Positions 6,302 to 14,192 of a DNA stretch of 25,547 nt are shown here, one piece after another. Source of the stretch: Longimicrobium sp. Lineage in GTDB: Bacteria > Gemmatimonadota > Gemmatimonadetes > Longimicrobiales > Longimicrobiaceae. A model generated the notes under the pieces. That model saw only the letters and a list, made by a program, of their open reading frames with translations. It was not told the origin of the DNA and did not search any database. The stretch covers positions 1-25,547 of the forward strand of contig NZ_DASVSF010000032.1 of NCBI RefSeq assembly GCF_036388275.1. The letters run 5' to 3'. How positions within the stretch are numbered: position 1 is the first letter of the stretch; each line of letters begins with the position of its first letter. The translations under genes and the position numbers were made by a program.

Positions 6302-8446
6302 TCAGCCGAGCAAGGCCGCCGCGAGCCGGGAAACGAACGCCACCGCCTCTTCCACCGGCTCGGGCCCGCCCTTGCCCTCGTTGATGGGCAGGCTGAGCAG
6401 CCAGGGGACGATGGCGAGCGAGATCAGGCTCATCAGCTTGATCAGGATGTTCATCGACGGCCCCGCCGTGTCCTTGAACGCATCGCCGATGCTGTCGCCC
6501 ACCACGGCGGCCAGGTGCTCGCGGCTGCCGCGCCCCCCCGGCGCCGTGTGGATCATCTGGCGCGCGTTGTCCCAGGCGCTTCCCGCGTTGGACATGAACA
6601 GCGCCAGCAGCACGCCCGTCAGCGTCGCCCCCGCCAGCATCCCGCCCAGCGCCTCCACCCCCAGGAGCGAGCCCATCAACACCGGCGCGGCGACGGCCAC
6701 CACGCCGGGGACCACCATCCCGCGCAGCGCCATGCGCGTCGCCAGGTCCACGCACGCCACACTGTCGGGGGGCACGGTGCCTTCCATGATGGCGGGCGTG
6801 TCGGTGAACTGCCGCCGCACCTCGGCGATCATGGCGCGGGCCGCGGTGGAGACGGAGGTGATGGTGAGCGCCGCGACCGCGAAGGGAACCGCGCCCCCCA
6901 CCAGGAACCCGATCACCACGATGGGATCGATCAGGTTGATCCCCTCCAGCCCCACCCACGAGGCGTACGCCGCATAGAGCGCGATGGACGTCAGCGCCGC
7001 GGAGGAGATGGCGAACGAGTTGATGATGGCGCTCTGCTGCTTGCCCGCGGTGTGCAGCGCGTCCGTCACCCGGCGCGCGTCGGGCCCCAGGTGCCCCAGC
7101 TGCACGATGCCGCCCGCGTTGTCGGCGATGGGCGAAAAGGCGTGCACCGTCATGGTGATGCCCACCGTCGCGAGCATGCCGATGGCCGCGACCGCGATGC
7201 CGTACAGCCCCGACAGGGCGTACGACACCCCGATGGCCGCGCAGATGGTCAGCAGCACCGGGACGGACGACTGCAGGCCGGCGGAGATGCCCGCCAGCAC
7301 GTTGGCCGCCGGGCCCATGCTCGATGCCTGGGCGATCAGCCGCGAGGCGCGCGGGCCGGTGAAGAACGCCGTGATGCCGCCCACCAGCACGCCGGCCAGG
7401 GTGCCGGCCAGCAGCGCCCAGTACGGCCCCAGGAAGCTGTACACGCGCCCCGACGCCTCGTCGGCCAGGTCGAAGGGGAGCAGGTAGACGATGGGAAACA
7501 TCGCCAGCAGGAAGAGCGCGGCGGCCGCCAGTTGCACGTTGCGCAGCGTCTCCGCCGGCGTGCCCCGGTCCAGCAGGCGCAGCAGGTACACCGCGGCGAT
7601 GGACACCAGCAGCCCCACGCCGATGGCGAACAGCGGGAGCGACACGGCGGAGATGCGGTTCTCGTAGCCGGTCAGCGTGCGCTCCGTCATTCCCACCGCG
7701 ATGGCGGCGATCACGGCGGCCACGGTCGATTCGAACAGGTCCGACGCCATCCCCGCCGTGCCCCCCGCGCAGTCGCCCACCAGGTCGGCGATGGTGGCGG
7801 GGTTGCGGGGGTCGTCCTCGGGGATGTCGGCCTCGACCTTGCCCACCAGGTCGGCGCCGATGTCGGCCGAGGTCTTGAAGATGCCGCCGCCCATCCGCGC
7901 GAACAGCGCGATGCTGCCGGCCCCTATGGCGAAGGCGGGAACGATCTCGCCGTACTCGCGGAACCGCACCTCCTCGAACACGCCGGGAAGGCGAATGCCC
8001 AGCAGGAACATCAGCCCCGCGCCCAGCATGCACAGCGAGGCCACGGCCAGCCCCGCCACCGCGCCGCCGGAAAAGGCGGTCCGCAGCGCGGCGGACTGCC
8101 CGGGATAGCGGGCGCTTTCGGCGGTGCGTACGTTCGCGCGGACGGCGGCGAACAGCCCGCCCATCGCCGCGGCCATGGCGCAGACCGCCCCGCCCACGAA
8201 GGCGCCGGCGCTGCGGTACCCCATCGCCAGGAAGAGCAGGAGGGCGGCGGCACCCACGAAGGCCGCCATCACCACGCCGATGCGGCGGGCGAAGGCCAGC
8301 GCCCCGGCCTGGATCTGCGCGGCCAGGCCCCGCATGACCTCGTTGCCCGGGGGCAGCTTGCGCAGCTGGTCCCAGATTACCCAGGTGAAGCCCAGGCCCA
8401 GGAGACCCAGGACCCACAGCCAGTCGGTAAGAATCGTCGGGTTCAC
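6302..8446 (-). CDS. hppA: Divergent membrane-bound proton/sodium-translocating pyrophosphatase
   Basis: A 714-residue integral membrane protein with about 16 hydrophobic segments, the size and layout of the family that couples PPi hydrolysis to ion pumping. Conserved blocks: SADIGADLVGKVEADIPEDDPRNPATIAD (Asp195, Asp199), SPIADNAGG (Asp442), AWDNAR (Asp626) and GDSIGDAFKDTAGPSMNILIKLM (Asp651, Asp655, Lys658, Asp659). It departs from the canonical sequence at several catalytic positions: TKAAD reads KTSAD, ADNVGDNVGD reads ADLVGDCAGG (last Asp is Gly229), AGNTTA reads AGKQQS (Asn is Lys469), and AWDNAK reads AWDNAR. The start is GTG (8446), with AGGG upstream; a TTG at 8485 is less likely because it lies in a terminator. 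A terminator follows it. The ion and K+ dependence cannot be told. It may be a poorly known subfamily or have altered activity. Confidence 0.9.
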   Translation of the reverse strand: MNPTILTDWLWVLGLLGLGFTWVIWDQLRKLPPGNEVMRGLAAQIQAGALAFARRIGVVMAAFVGAAALLLFLAMGYRSAGAFVGGAVCAMAAAMGGLFAAVRANVRTAESARYPGQSAALRTAFSGGAVAGLAVASLCMLGAGLMFLLGIRLPGVFEEVRFREYGEIVPAFAIGAGSIALFARMGGGIFKTSADIGADLVGKVEADIPEDDPRNPATIADLVGDCAGGTAGMASDLFESTVAAVIAAIAVGMTERTLTGYENRISAVSLPLFAIGVGLLVSIAAVYLLRLLDRGTPAETLRNVQLAAAALFLLAMFPIVYLLPFDLADEASGRVYSFLGPYWALLAGTLAGVLVGGITAFFTGPRASRLIAQASSMGPAANVLAGISAGLQSSVPVLLTICAAIGVSYALSGLYGIAVAAIGMLATVGITMTVHAFSPIADNAGGIVQLGHLGPDARRVTDALHTAGKQQSAIINSFAISSAALTSIALYAAYASWVGLEGINLIDPIVVIGFLVGGAVPFAVAALTITSVSTAARAMIAEVRRQFTDTPAIMEGTVPPDSVACVDLATRMALRGMVVPGVVAVAAPVLMGSLLGVEALGGMLAGATLTGVLLALFMSNAGSAWDNARQMIHTAPGGRGSREHLAAVVGDSIGDAFKDTAGPSMNILIKLMSLISLAIVPWLLSLPINEGKGGPEPVEEAVAFVSRLAAALLG

Positions 8447-8486
8447 GGCCGGCCCTTTGAGGCAGGAGGTATGCCGGAACTGCAAA

Positions 8487-8518
8487 ACCGCGCCGGAAAG
8501 GAGGGGGTCCGGCGCGGT
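8487..8518 (-). terminator. Terminator of pth
   Basis: A perfect 11-bp stem (8487-8497 with 8508-8518), followed on the minus strand by TTTG. It lies between the pth stop and the hppA start, leaving only 40 nt for an hppA promoter, so hppA may rely partly on readthrough. Confidence 0.75.
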
Positions 8519-8534
8519 ACAGGTGCAGCGGTGC

Positions 8535-9167
8535 CTAGCGGTTGTAGCGGTCCATCACGACCTCGATGCCGTCGCGCATCCACGTCTCCACGGCCTCGGC
8601 CAGCTCCGGGAGCCGCTCGTCCACCAGCTTGCGGTCGCCCCGGGGCATGGACGAGAGCACCCAGTCCGCCAGGTCGGCGCCGGGGGGCTTGGTCCCCACG
8701 CCGATGCGCAGGCGCGGGTAGTCCTTGGTACCCAGCGCCTGCTCGATGGACTTGAGCCCGTTGTGGCCGCCCGCGCTTCCCGAGGGGCGAAACCGCACGC
8801 GGCCGGGCTCCAGCGCCACGTCGTCCACCAGCACCAGCAGGTCCTTGCCCAGGTCCAGCGCGCCCATCCGCTTGAGCGGAACGAGCACCGAGCCGCTGCG
8901 GTTCATGTAGGTCAGCGGCTTGATCAGCCGCACCTGGAACGGCTCTACCCGGGTGGTGGCGACGGCCTGGTTCTTTTCCGCGCGGAACTTCGGGACGCCC
9001 CAGCGCTGGGCCAGGACGTCCAGAAGCCACCATCCCGCGTTGTGGCGGGTGTTGTCGTACTCGCGGCCGGGGTTTCCCAGCCCCACGATCACCTTGGCCC
9101 CGGCCACCGCCGCCTCCTCCTCCCGTTCGGCAACGCCCGCCAGCAGCGCCCGCAGGCGCTCCAGCAC
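8535..9167 (-). CDS. pth: Peptidyl-tRNA hydrolase
   Basis: A 210-residue Pth, slightly longer than the usual ~190 because of a ~22-residue N-terminal extension (MLERLRALLAGVAEREEEAA). The enzyme frees tRNA from peptidyl-tRNAs that drop off the ribosome. Visible motifs: GLGNPGREYDNTRHNAGWW (Asn32, catalytic His42), PLTYMNRSG, LVLVDDVALEPG (catalytic Asp) and SAGGHNGLKSI. The start is GTG (9167), only 6 nt after the rplY stop. A GGAG inside the end of rplY sits at good distance, which supports translational coupling and the N-terminal extension. It forms a prs-rplY-pth cluster, a common bacterial order, and is followed by a terminator. Confidence 0.96.
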   Translation of the reverse strand: MLERLRALLAGVAEREEEAAVAGAKVIVGLGNPGREYDNTRHNAGWWLLDVLAQRWGVPKFRAEKNQAVATTRVEPFQVRLIKPLTYMNRSGSVLVPLKRMGALDLGKDLLVLVDDVALEPGRVRFRPSGSAGGHNGLKSIEQALGTKDYPRLRIGVGTKPPGADLADWVLSSMPRGDRKLVDERLPELAEAVETWMRDGIEVVMDRYNR

Positions 9168-9173
9168 GGGTGC

Positions 9174-9806
9174 CTACTCCTCGTCGTCCTTGCCGCCCGT
9201 CTTCACCAGCGCCGGCTCGGTGGGCTCGGCGTCGGTCTCCACGCCCTCGTTGCGCGACGCGCCCACGATGGAGGCGATGGGAAGCTCCACGTCGTTCAGC
9301 ACCTTGTAGCTGCCGGCCGGCACCTGGCCCACGCGCACGGACTCGCCGATGTGAAGGCCGCTGACGTCGATTTCCACCACGTCGGGGATGGCGTTGGGAA
9401 GGCACTCGATTTCCAGGTCGTACAGCACCTGGTCAAGGATGCCGCCGTCGGTGTGCACGCCCACGGGCTTGCCCGTCAGGCGCACCGGCACCTTCACGTG
9501 CACCTTTTCGCCCGCGTGCACGTGGAAGAAGTCCACGTGAAGCACCTCGGGCTTGTACGGGTGCATCTGCACGTCGCGAAGCAGCACGTCCTGCGTGCCT
9601 TCGCCATCCAGCTGCAGGGTGATGATGGTGTTGGGGCCCACGGCCGCCATCATCAGCTCCAGCTGGTGGGCGTCGACCGCGAGCGAGCGGGGCGTGTCGC
9701 CGTGGCCGTACAGCACGGCGGGAACCTGCCCGGCCGAGCGCAGCTTGCGCGCGACGCCCTTGCCGGCGCCGCTGCGGAGCGTGGCGCTGAGTGTGGTCTT
9801 GGCCAT
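9174..9806 (-). CDS. rplY: Large ribosomal subunit protein bL25 (Ctc form)
   Basis: A 210-residue bL25 of the long, general-stress (Ctc/TL5) type. It has an N-terminal 5S rRNA-binding domain (MAKTTLSATLRSGAGKGVARKLRSAG, VLYGH, QMHPYKPEVLHVDFFHV) and a C-terminal beta domain (VPVRLTGKPVGV, LPNAIPDVVEIDVSGLHIGESVRVGQV). The acidic tail ends in KTGGKDDEE. It binds 5S rRNA in the 50S subunit. The ATG at 9806 has a near-perfect Shine-Dalgarno (AAGGAGG) about 6 nt upstream, which rules out the longer upstream frame. It lies 76 nt after prs and 6 nt before pth, consistent with co-transcription. Confidence 0.97.
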   Translation of the reverse strand: MAKTTLSATLRSGAGKGVARKLRSAGQVPAVLYGHGDTPRSLAVDAHQLELMMAAVGPNTIITLQLDGEGTQDVLLRDVQMHPYKPEVLHVDFFHVHAGEKVHVKVPVRLTGKPVGVHTDGGILDQVLYDLEIECLPNAIPDVVEIDVSGLHIGESVRVGQVPAGSYKVLNDVELPIASIVGASRNEGVETDAEPTEPALVKTGGKDDEE

Positions 9807-9882
9807 CCGGAACCTCCTTGCGATGAAAGTCACACGGCGAGCGTCCGGGGCCCGTACGGCCCGGCCCGCGCACCGCCTGGTG

Positions 9883-10803
9883 CTACTCGAACAACGAGCT
9901 GACCGACTCGTTGATGTGGGTGAAGCGGATCGCCTGCCCCACCAGCTCTCCCACGGAGAGCACGGTAAGGCCGGGGAACCGCTTCTCCTGGGGAACGGGC
10001 ACCGTGTTGGTGACCACGATCTCCTTGAACGGCGCGTTCGCCAGCCGCTCCACCGCCGGGCCCGAAAGCAGGGCGTGGGTGGCGCAGGCGTACACGTCGT
10101 TGGCGCCGCGCTCCTTGAGCGCGCGCGCCGCCTCGGCCATGGTGCCGGCCGTGTCGATCATGTCGTCGGAAAGGAGGCAGTCCTTGCCCTCCACCTCGCC
10201 GATGACGTTCATCACCTCGGCCACGTTGGCGGCCGGGCGGCGCTTGTCGATGATGCCCATGGTGGCGTCGAGCCGCTTGGCGAACCCGCGCGCCATCTTG
10301 GCCGAGCCCACGTCGGGCGATACCACCACCAGGTTGGTCAGCTGCTTCTCGCGGAAGTACCGCGTGAAGACGGGCGCCGCGTACAGGTGGTCCACCGGCA
10401 CGTCGAAGAAGCCCTGGATCTGGTGCTGATGGAAATCCACCGACAGCACGCGGTCGGCGCCGGCGCTGACGAGCATGTTGGCCACCAGCTTGGCGCCGAT
10501 GGCCACCCGCGGCTGGTCCTTGCGGTCCTGCCGCGCGTAGCCGAAGTAGGGCATCACGGCTGTCACCCGGGCGGCCGAGGCGCGCTTGACCGCGTCGATC
10601 AGCAGCAGCATCTCCATGATGCTGTCGGCCGGCGCGGTGGTGCTCTGGATGATGAAGATGTCGCGTCCGCGGACGTTTTCGTCGATGCGGACGAAGATTT
10701 CTCCGTCGGCGAAGCGCTGGATGGTCACCGCCCCCAGCGGCACGTCGACGACCTGCGCGATCTCTTCGGCGAGCGGGAGGTTGGCCGTGCCAGCCAGCAG
10801 CAT
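9883..10803 (-). CDS. prs: Ribose-phosphate pyrophosphokinase (PRPP synthase)
   Basis: A 306-residue class I PRPP synthase, which converts ribose-5-phosphate and ATP to PRPP and AMP for nucleotide, His and Trp synthesis. Visible motifs: FADGEIFVRIDENVRG, the ATP-binding YFGYARQDRKD, the DFHQHQIQGFFD metal/ribose-phosphate region, VSPDVGSAKMARGFAKRL and the PRPP loop LLSDDMIDTAGT. I chose the ATG at 10803: it fits the family N terminus (MLLAGTANLPLAEEIAQ) and has GGAGG just upstream. The ATG at 10833 is in frame but its AGGA is too close. It opens the prs-rplY-pth cluster. A terminator hairpin lies upstream, at 10896-10928, so prs is probably transcribed separately from the M16 pair. Confidence 0.97.
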   Translation of the reverse strand: MLLAGTANLPLAEEIAQVVDVPLGAVTIQRFADGEIFVRIDENVRGRDIFIIQSTTAPADSIMEMLLLIDAVKRASAARVTAVMPYFGYARQDRKDQPRVAIGAKLVANMLVSAGADRVLSVDFHQHQIQGFFDVPVDHLYAAPVFTRYFREKQLTNLVVVSPDVGSAKMARGFAKRLDATMGIIDKRRPAANVAEVMNVIGEVEGKDCLLSDDMIDTAGTMAEAARALKERGANDVYACATHALLSGPAVERLANAPFKEIVVTNTVPVPQEKRFPGLTVLSVGELVGQAIRFTHINESVSSLFE

Positions 10804-10895
10804 GGGCCCTCCGCTCGCGAACGCTTCCGGCATTTCCTGACTTGGGTTTGGGTTGCGTGCGGCGGGTAGAATAGCCGCGCGGGGCCCGACGCGAA

Positions 10896-10928
10896 AGCCC
10901 CGGCGAGCGTTCGCGACGCGCGCCGGGG
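10896..10928 (-). terminator. Hairpin terminator of the M16 peptidase operon
   Basis: A 9-bp stem (10896-10904 with 10920-10928) with an inner GCGT/ACGC stem. On the minus strand it is followed by TTTCG. It separates the M16 pair from prs. Confidence 0.6.
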
Positions 10929-10936
10929 CGTGGGGA

Positions 10937-11010
10937 AGTGCGTGAGTGCGTGGAGTGCGTGAGTGCGTGAGTGGTGTTTCTTCCGCACTCCCGCACTGAC
11001 GCACTCACGC
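10937..11010. repeat. Head-to-head octamer array (GAGTGCGT / ACGCACTC), locus 1
   Basis: The left half (10937-10973) has repeated GAGTGCGT-like units on the plus strand. The right half (10984-11010) has the complement, with a short T-containing centre, so the whole can fold into a long imperfect hairpin. It starts 5 nt after the M16 stop codon. Related arrays lie at 17692-17800 and 18882-18934. Confidence 0.85.
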
Positions 11011-11015
11011 GTCCG

Positions 11016-12494
11016 TCATCGCACGAACTCCGTCACCTCGCGGATCTCCACCGGGCCCAGGTTGGCGGCGCGGATGCCGGCCTCCACCTTGGAGCGGTCG
11101 CCCACGATGACGACCACCGACTGCTCCGGCCGCACGTACTGGTTGGCCACCCGCCGCAGGTCCGCCGCGGTCACCGCCATCACCCGCTGCACGTAGGTGT
11201 CGAAGAACGACGCGTCCAGCCCGTACGTCTCCAACGTGGCAAGCTGGCCCGCCACGTCCTGCGTGGTTTCCAGCTGGTCGGGGAGGCGCAGGGCCACGAA
11301 GGCCTTGGCCTTGTCCAGGTCGGCCTCGCTCACGTCCTCGGCGCGGATGCGGCCCAGCTCGCGGAAGAACTCCACGAGCGAGCTGTCGGTGGCGTTGGTC
11401 TGCACGCCGGCCCGCGCGGTGAAGGGGCCCTCGCCGCGCAGCATCTGGTAGCCGCTGCTGGCGCCGTACGACCAGCCGTGCGTTTCGCGCAGGTTGGTGT
11501 TCAGGCGGCTGGTGAACGAGCCGCCCAGCAGCGTGTTCATCACCAGCAGCGCGTAGTAGTCGGGCGTGCTGCGGGCCACGCCCGGGTGCCCGATGCGGAT
11601 TTCGGACTGCGCCGCGCCCGGCTTGTCGATCAGGTAGATGGTGGTGCGCCCGATCCGCGGCGCGGTGGGCGGCGAGGACGCCACGGCCGTGCCCTGCGCG
11701 CGCCATGCGCCGAACGCCTGCTCCACCAGCGGCTGCATCTGCGCCGGGTCTACGTCGCCCACCAGGATCAGCGTGCTGGCTTCGGGCCGGAAGCGCTGGC
11801 CGTGGAAGGCGGACACGGCCTGCCGCGTCAGGGCCTGCGTGGCACTCGCCGTGGGATAGCGGCCGTAGGGGTGCCCGGAGCCGTACACCAGCCCCGAGAA
11901 CGCGTAGTTGGCGATGGTGCCCGCCTCGTCGCGGGCGCGGGCCAGCTGCGTCAGCCGCTCCTGCTTCAATCGGTCGACCTCGCGCTGGGGAAGGTCGGGA
12001 CGCGTCACCACGTCGGCCATCAGCCGCAGCGCCTGCGGAAAGTTCTGCCGCAGCACGTACAGGTTGGCCTGGGCGGCATCGACCCCGGCGCCGGTGCTGA
12101 GGTTGGCGCCCAGCAGTTCCAGCGCGTCGGCCAGCTCCAGCGACGACCGGCCGCCGGCGCCCTCGTCGAGCATGTTGGCGGTGAACGACGCCAGCCCCGG
12201 CGTGGCGGCGGGCTCGTCGGCGCTACCGGCGCCGCGCGTGACCATCACCGCGCTGATCACGGGCAGCTCGGCCTGGCGCACGTAGACGACGTTCAGGCCG
12301 TTGCCCAGGCGCATGCGCACCGGGTCCGGCAAATCCACCCGGGGCGCGGCACCGGGCCGGGGGGCGGTGCGCGGAAACTCCTGCGCCGTCGTGACGGGGG
12401 CCGGCACCGGCCCGGCTTCAGGGGCCGGGACGGCGGCGGGGGTGCAGGCCGCCAGGGCCGCGCCCGCCGCGGCGATCGCGATGGTACGGTTCAT
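11016..12494 (-). CDS. M16-family peptidase homologue lacking the zinc motif (lipoprotein)
   Basis: A 492-residue M16 (insulinase/processing peptidase) protein that begins with a lipoprotein signal (MNRTIAIAAAGAALAAC, Cys17) and a Pro/Ala-rich linker. The N-terminal M16 domain is recognisable (MRLGNGLNVVYVRQAELPVISAVM), but the HxxEH zinc motif is replaced by Ser103-Phe-Thr-Ala-Asn107 in GLASFTANMLDEG, so it should be non-catalytic. The C-terminal M16 domain has ETHGWSYGASSGYQ, the conserved Arg/Tyr region that clamps substrate. Paired active and inactive subunits that form a chamber are known for this family. Its start overlaps the upstream gene stop by one base (TGATG). It should sit in the periplasm, anchored to a membrane. 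Confidence 0.92.
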   Translation of the reverse strand: MNRTIAIAAAGAALAACTPAAVPAPEAGPVPAPVTTAQEFPRTAPRPGAAPRVDLPDPVRMRLGNGLNVVYVRQAELPVISAVMVTRGAGSADEPAATPGLASFTANMLDEGAGGRSSLELADALELLGANLSTGAGVDAAQANLYVLRQNFPQALRLMADVVTRPDLPQREVDRLKQERLTQLARARDEAGTIANYAFSGLVYGSGHPYGRYPTASATQALTRQAVSAFHGQRFRPEASTLILVGDVDPAQMQPLVEQAFGAWRAQGTAVASSPPTAPRIGRTTIYLIDKPGAAQSEIRIGHPGVARSTPDYYALLVMNTLLGGSFTSRLNTNLRETHGWSYGASSGYQMLRGEGPFTARAGVQTNATDSSLVEFFRELGRIRAEDVSEADLDKAKAFVALRLPDQLETTQDVAGQLATLETYGLDASFFDTYVQRVMAVTAADLRRVANQYVRPEQSVVVIVGDRSKVEAGIRAANLGPVEIREVTEFVR

Positions 12495-13837
12495 CACTGG
12501 TTCTCCTCGGCGGCCAGCGCCGTCTTGCCCTGGGGCACGAAGCTGATCACCACGCGGTTGCGCCCGGCCAGGTACTGCTGCGCCGCCCGCTGGATGTCGG
12601 CGGGGGTGAGGGCGCGGTAGCGCGCCAGGTCTTCCTCGGCGTGGTCGGGCTCGCCGGCGTAGTACAGGTAGTCGTTCAGCCGGTCGGCCTTCCCTTCCAC
12701 CGTTTCCAGCGCGCTCACGAAGCCGGTGACCAGCGTGTTCACCACGCGGTCCAGCTCCTCGCGCGAGGGCGGCGTCTGCGCCAGGCGCGCCACCTCTTCG
12801 TTCACCGCCGCCTCGATGCGGTCCAGGTCCACGTCGGGCTTGGCGCGGATGCGGATCCACAGGTCGCCCGACAGCAGGTTGGCCTCGTGGAAGGCCGCGG
12901 TGAAGGCGGCCACCTGCTCGTCGTACACCAGCCGCTTGTGCAGCCGCGCGCTCTTGCCCTGCGTGAGCACCGCCGCCAGCACGTTCACCGCGGCCTCGTC
13001 GGCCGAAAAGCGGGGGCCGGTGCGCCACACCATGCTCAGCTCGGGAAGGGTCACCCGGTCTTCGCGCGTGGTGTAGACGGTGGAGGCCAGCGAAGGCACG
13101 GGAATCTGCGGGCGCTGCACGTCGCCGCCCCGCGGGATGCCCGCGAAGTAGCGTGTGACCCACTGGCGCACCTGGTCGGTGTTCACGTCGCCCACGATGG
13201 CGATGGTGGCGTTGTTGGGCGCGTAGTAGGTGCGGAAGAACTCGGAAACGTCCTCCACCTGCGCGGCGTCCAGGTCGGCCATGGAGCCGATGGTGGTCCA
13301 CGAGTACGGGTGGCCGGCCGGGTACAGCAGCGACGAGGCCGTTTCCCACAGCATGCCGTACGGCTGGTTCTCGTAGCTCTGCCGGCGCTCGTTCTGCACC
13401 ACGCCGCGCTGCCCCGAAAGCTTGGTGGGCGACATGGCGTCGAGCAGGCCGCCCATGCGGTCGGCCTCCAGCCACAGGGCCAGCTCCACCGCGTTGGAGG
13501 GCATCACCTCGTAGTAGTTGGTGCGGTCGGTGGTGGTGCTGCCGTTGTTCCGGGCGCCGGCCGCTTCCAGCAGGTTGTCGAAGTCGCCCTCGGGCACGTA
13601 GCGCGAGCCCTCGAACATCACGTGCTCGAAGAGGTGGGCGAACCCGGTGCGGCCCGGCTTTTCGTAGCCGCTGCCCACGTGGTACCACACGTTCACCGCC
13701 ACCACCGGCGTGGAGTGGTCTTCCGCCACCACGACGCGCAGCCCGTTGGGGAGCGAGAACATCGTGTGCGGGATGCTGACCTGCTGCGCCGCGGCGGGGG
13801 CCGCGAGCAGGCTTGCCAACAGGACGATCCGTTTCAT
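12494..13837 (-). CDS. M16-family zinc metallopeptidase, catalytic subunit
   Basis: A 447-residue secreted M16 peptidase. It has a signal peptide (MKRIVLLASLLAAPAAA) and then the inverted zinc motif His68-Leu-Phe-Glu71-His72 in GFAHLFEHVMFEG. The third zinc ligand is Glu150 (VVQNERRQ), 78 residues later, the normal spacing. The C-terminal M16 domain follows (PPSREELDRVVNTLVTGF). It probably degrades peptides in the periplasm together with the downstream inactive partner. The ATG at 13837 follows GGAAGG at a suitable distance; a much longer upstream frame crosses repeat DNA and is rejected. A candidate promoter embedded in a palindrome lies about 30 nt upstream. Confidence 0.95.
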   Translation of the reverse strand: MKRIVLLASLLAAPAAAQQVSIPHTMFSLPNGLRVVVAEDHSTPVVAVNVWYHVGSGYEKPGRTGFAHLFEHVMFEGSRYVPEGDFDNLLEAAGARNNGSTTTDRTNYYEVMPSNAVELALWLEADRMGGLLDAMSPTKLSGQRGVVQNERRQSYENQPYGMLWETASSLLYPAGHPYSWTTIGSMADLDAAQVEDVSEFFRTYYAPNNATIAIVGDVNTDQVRQWVTRYFAGIPRGGDVQRPQIPVPSLASTVYTTREDRVTLPELSMVWRTGPRFSADEAAVNVLAAVLTQGKSARLHKRLVYDEQVAAFTAAFHEANLLSGDLWIRIRAKPDVDLDRIEAAVNEEVARLAQTPPSREELDRVVNTLVTGFVSALETVEGKADRLNDYLYYAGEPDHAEEDLARYRALTPADIQRAAQQYLAGRNRVVISFVPQGKTALAAEENQ

Positions 13838-13867
13838 CAAGCGGCCTTCCGGATGGGAGTTGCGAAT

Positions 13868-13901
13868 GCGGTATGATACCGCCCGCCGGGGACCCTGAAA
13901 A
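13868..13901 (-). promoter_or_regulatory. Candidate promoter with palindromic operator for the M16 operon
   Basis: On the minus strand TTTTCA (13896-13901), a 17-nt spacer and TATCAT (13873-13878). The -10 lies inside a perfect palindrome, GCGGTATGATACCGC (13868-13882). A repressor bound there would block RNA polymerase. The predicted start near 13866 gives a ~30-nt leader. Confidence 0.45.
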
Positions 13902-13972
13902 GAGCACATGCTAAAATATTCGCCCCCCGGTGAAGGGCAATGCTTTCGGGTGACGGGGAGGATGCGAAGCGT

Positions 13973-14054
13973 GGGCCTCGGCTGCCGTGGGGCCCTCACC
14001 CGACCGCGCTGACACGCGTGCCACCCTCTCCCACAAACAGCGTGGGAGAGGGTG
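13973..14054 (+). repeat. Intergenic repeat module C with AAACAGC-loop hairpin
   Basis: It begins GGGCCTCGGCTGCCGTGG and ends in a perfect 13-bp hairpin: CACCCTCTCCCAC (14022-14034), loop AAACAGC, GTGGGAGAGGGTG (14042-14054). A second copy with a decayed right arm lies at 21451-21523. There is no T-run, so it is not a standard terminator. Confidence 0.85.
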
Positions 14055-14119
14055 TACACACCAGAGTTGAGGCATGAGCGGGCAGGTCCGGTGCTCGGGC
14101 CGGCGCCCCCCATCCCCAA

Positions 14120-14151
14120 CCCTTCCCCCGCAAACAGCCGCGGGGGAAGGG
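14120..14151 (+). repeat. AAACAGC-loop hairpin, module D
   Basis: Stem CCCTTCCCCCGC (14120-14131) with GCGGGGGAAGGG (14140-14151), loop AAACAGCC. It is preceded by CCCCCCATCCCCAAC and followed by AGCCAG. An inverted copy with similar flanks is at 16014-16044. Confidence 0.85.
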
Positions 14152-14192
14152 AGCCAGTCGAGTGCGTCACCGAAGCTGATGGCGCGCAACAG

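Noticed and set aside
6227..8755. Plus-strand open frame of 842 codons across hppA and pth
   Set aside because: It lies antisense to two genes with clear homology and is His/Arg/Gly-rich noise.
10937..11010. CRISPR-like array
   Set aside because: Units of 8 nt with no unique spacers and no cas genes.
12494..13837. Alternative start near 14236 for the first M16 gene
   Set aside because: The extra N terminus is translated repeat DNA. The signal peptide and Shine-Dalgarno place the start at 13837.
11016..13907. Single 963-codon frame spanning both M16 genes
   Set aside because: Its upstream half is a shadow frame of the first M16 gene. The real second gene starts at 12494.
14022..14151. Hairpins as Rho-independent terminators
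   Set aside because: No T-run follows on either strand and they lie far from gene ends.
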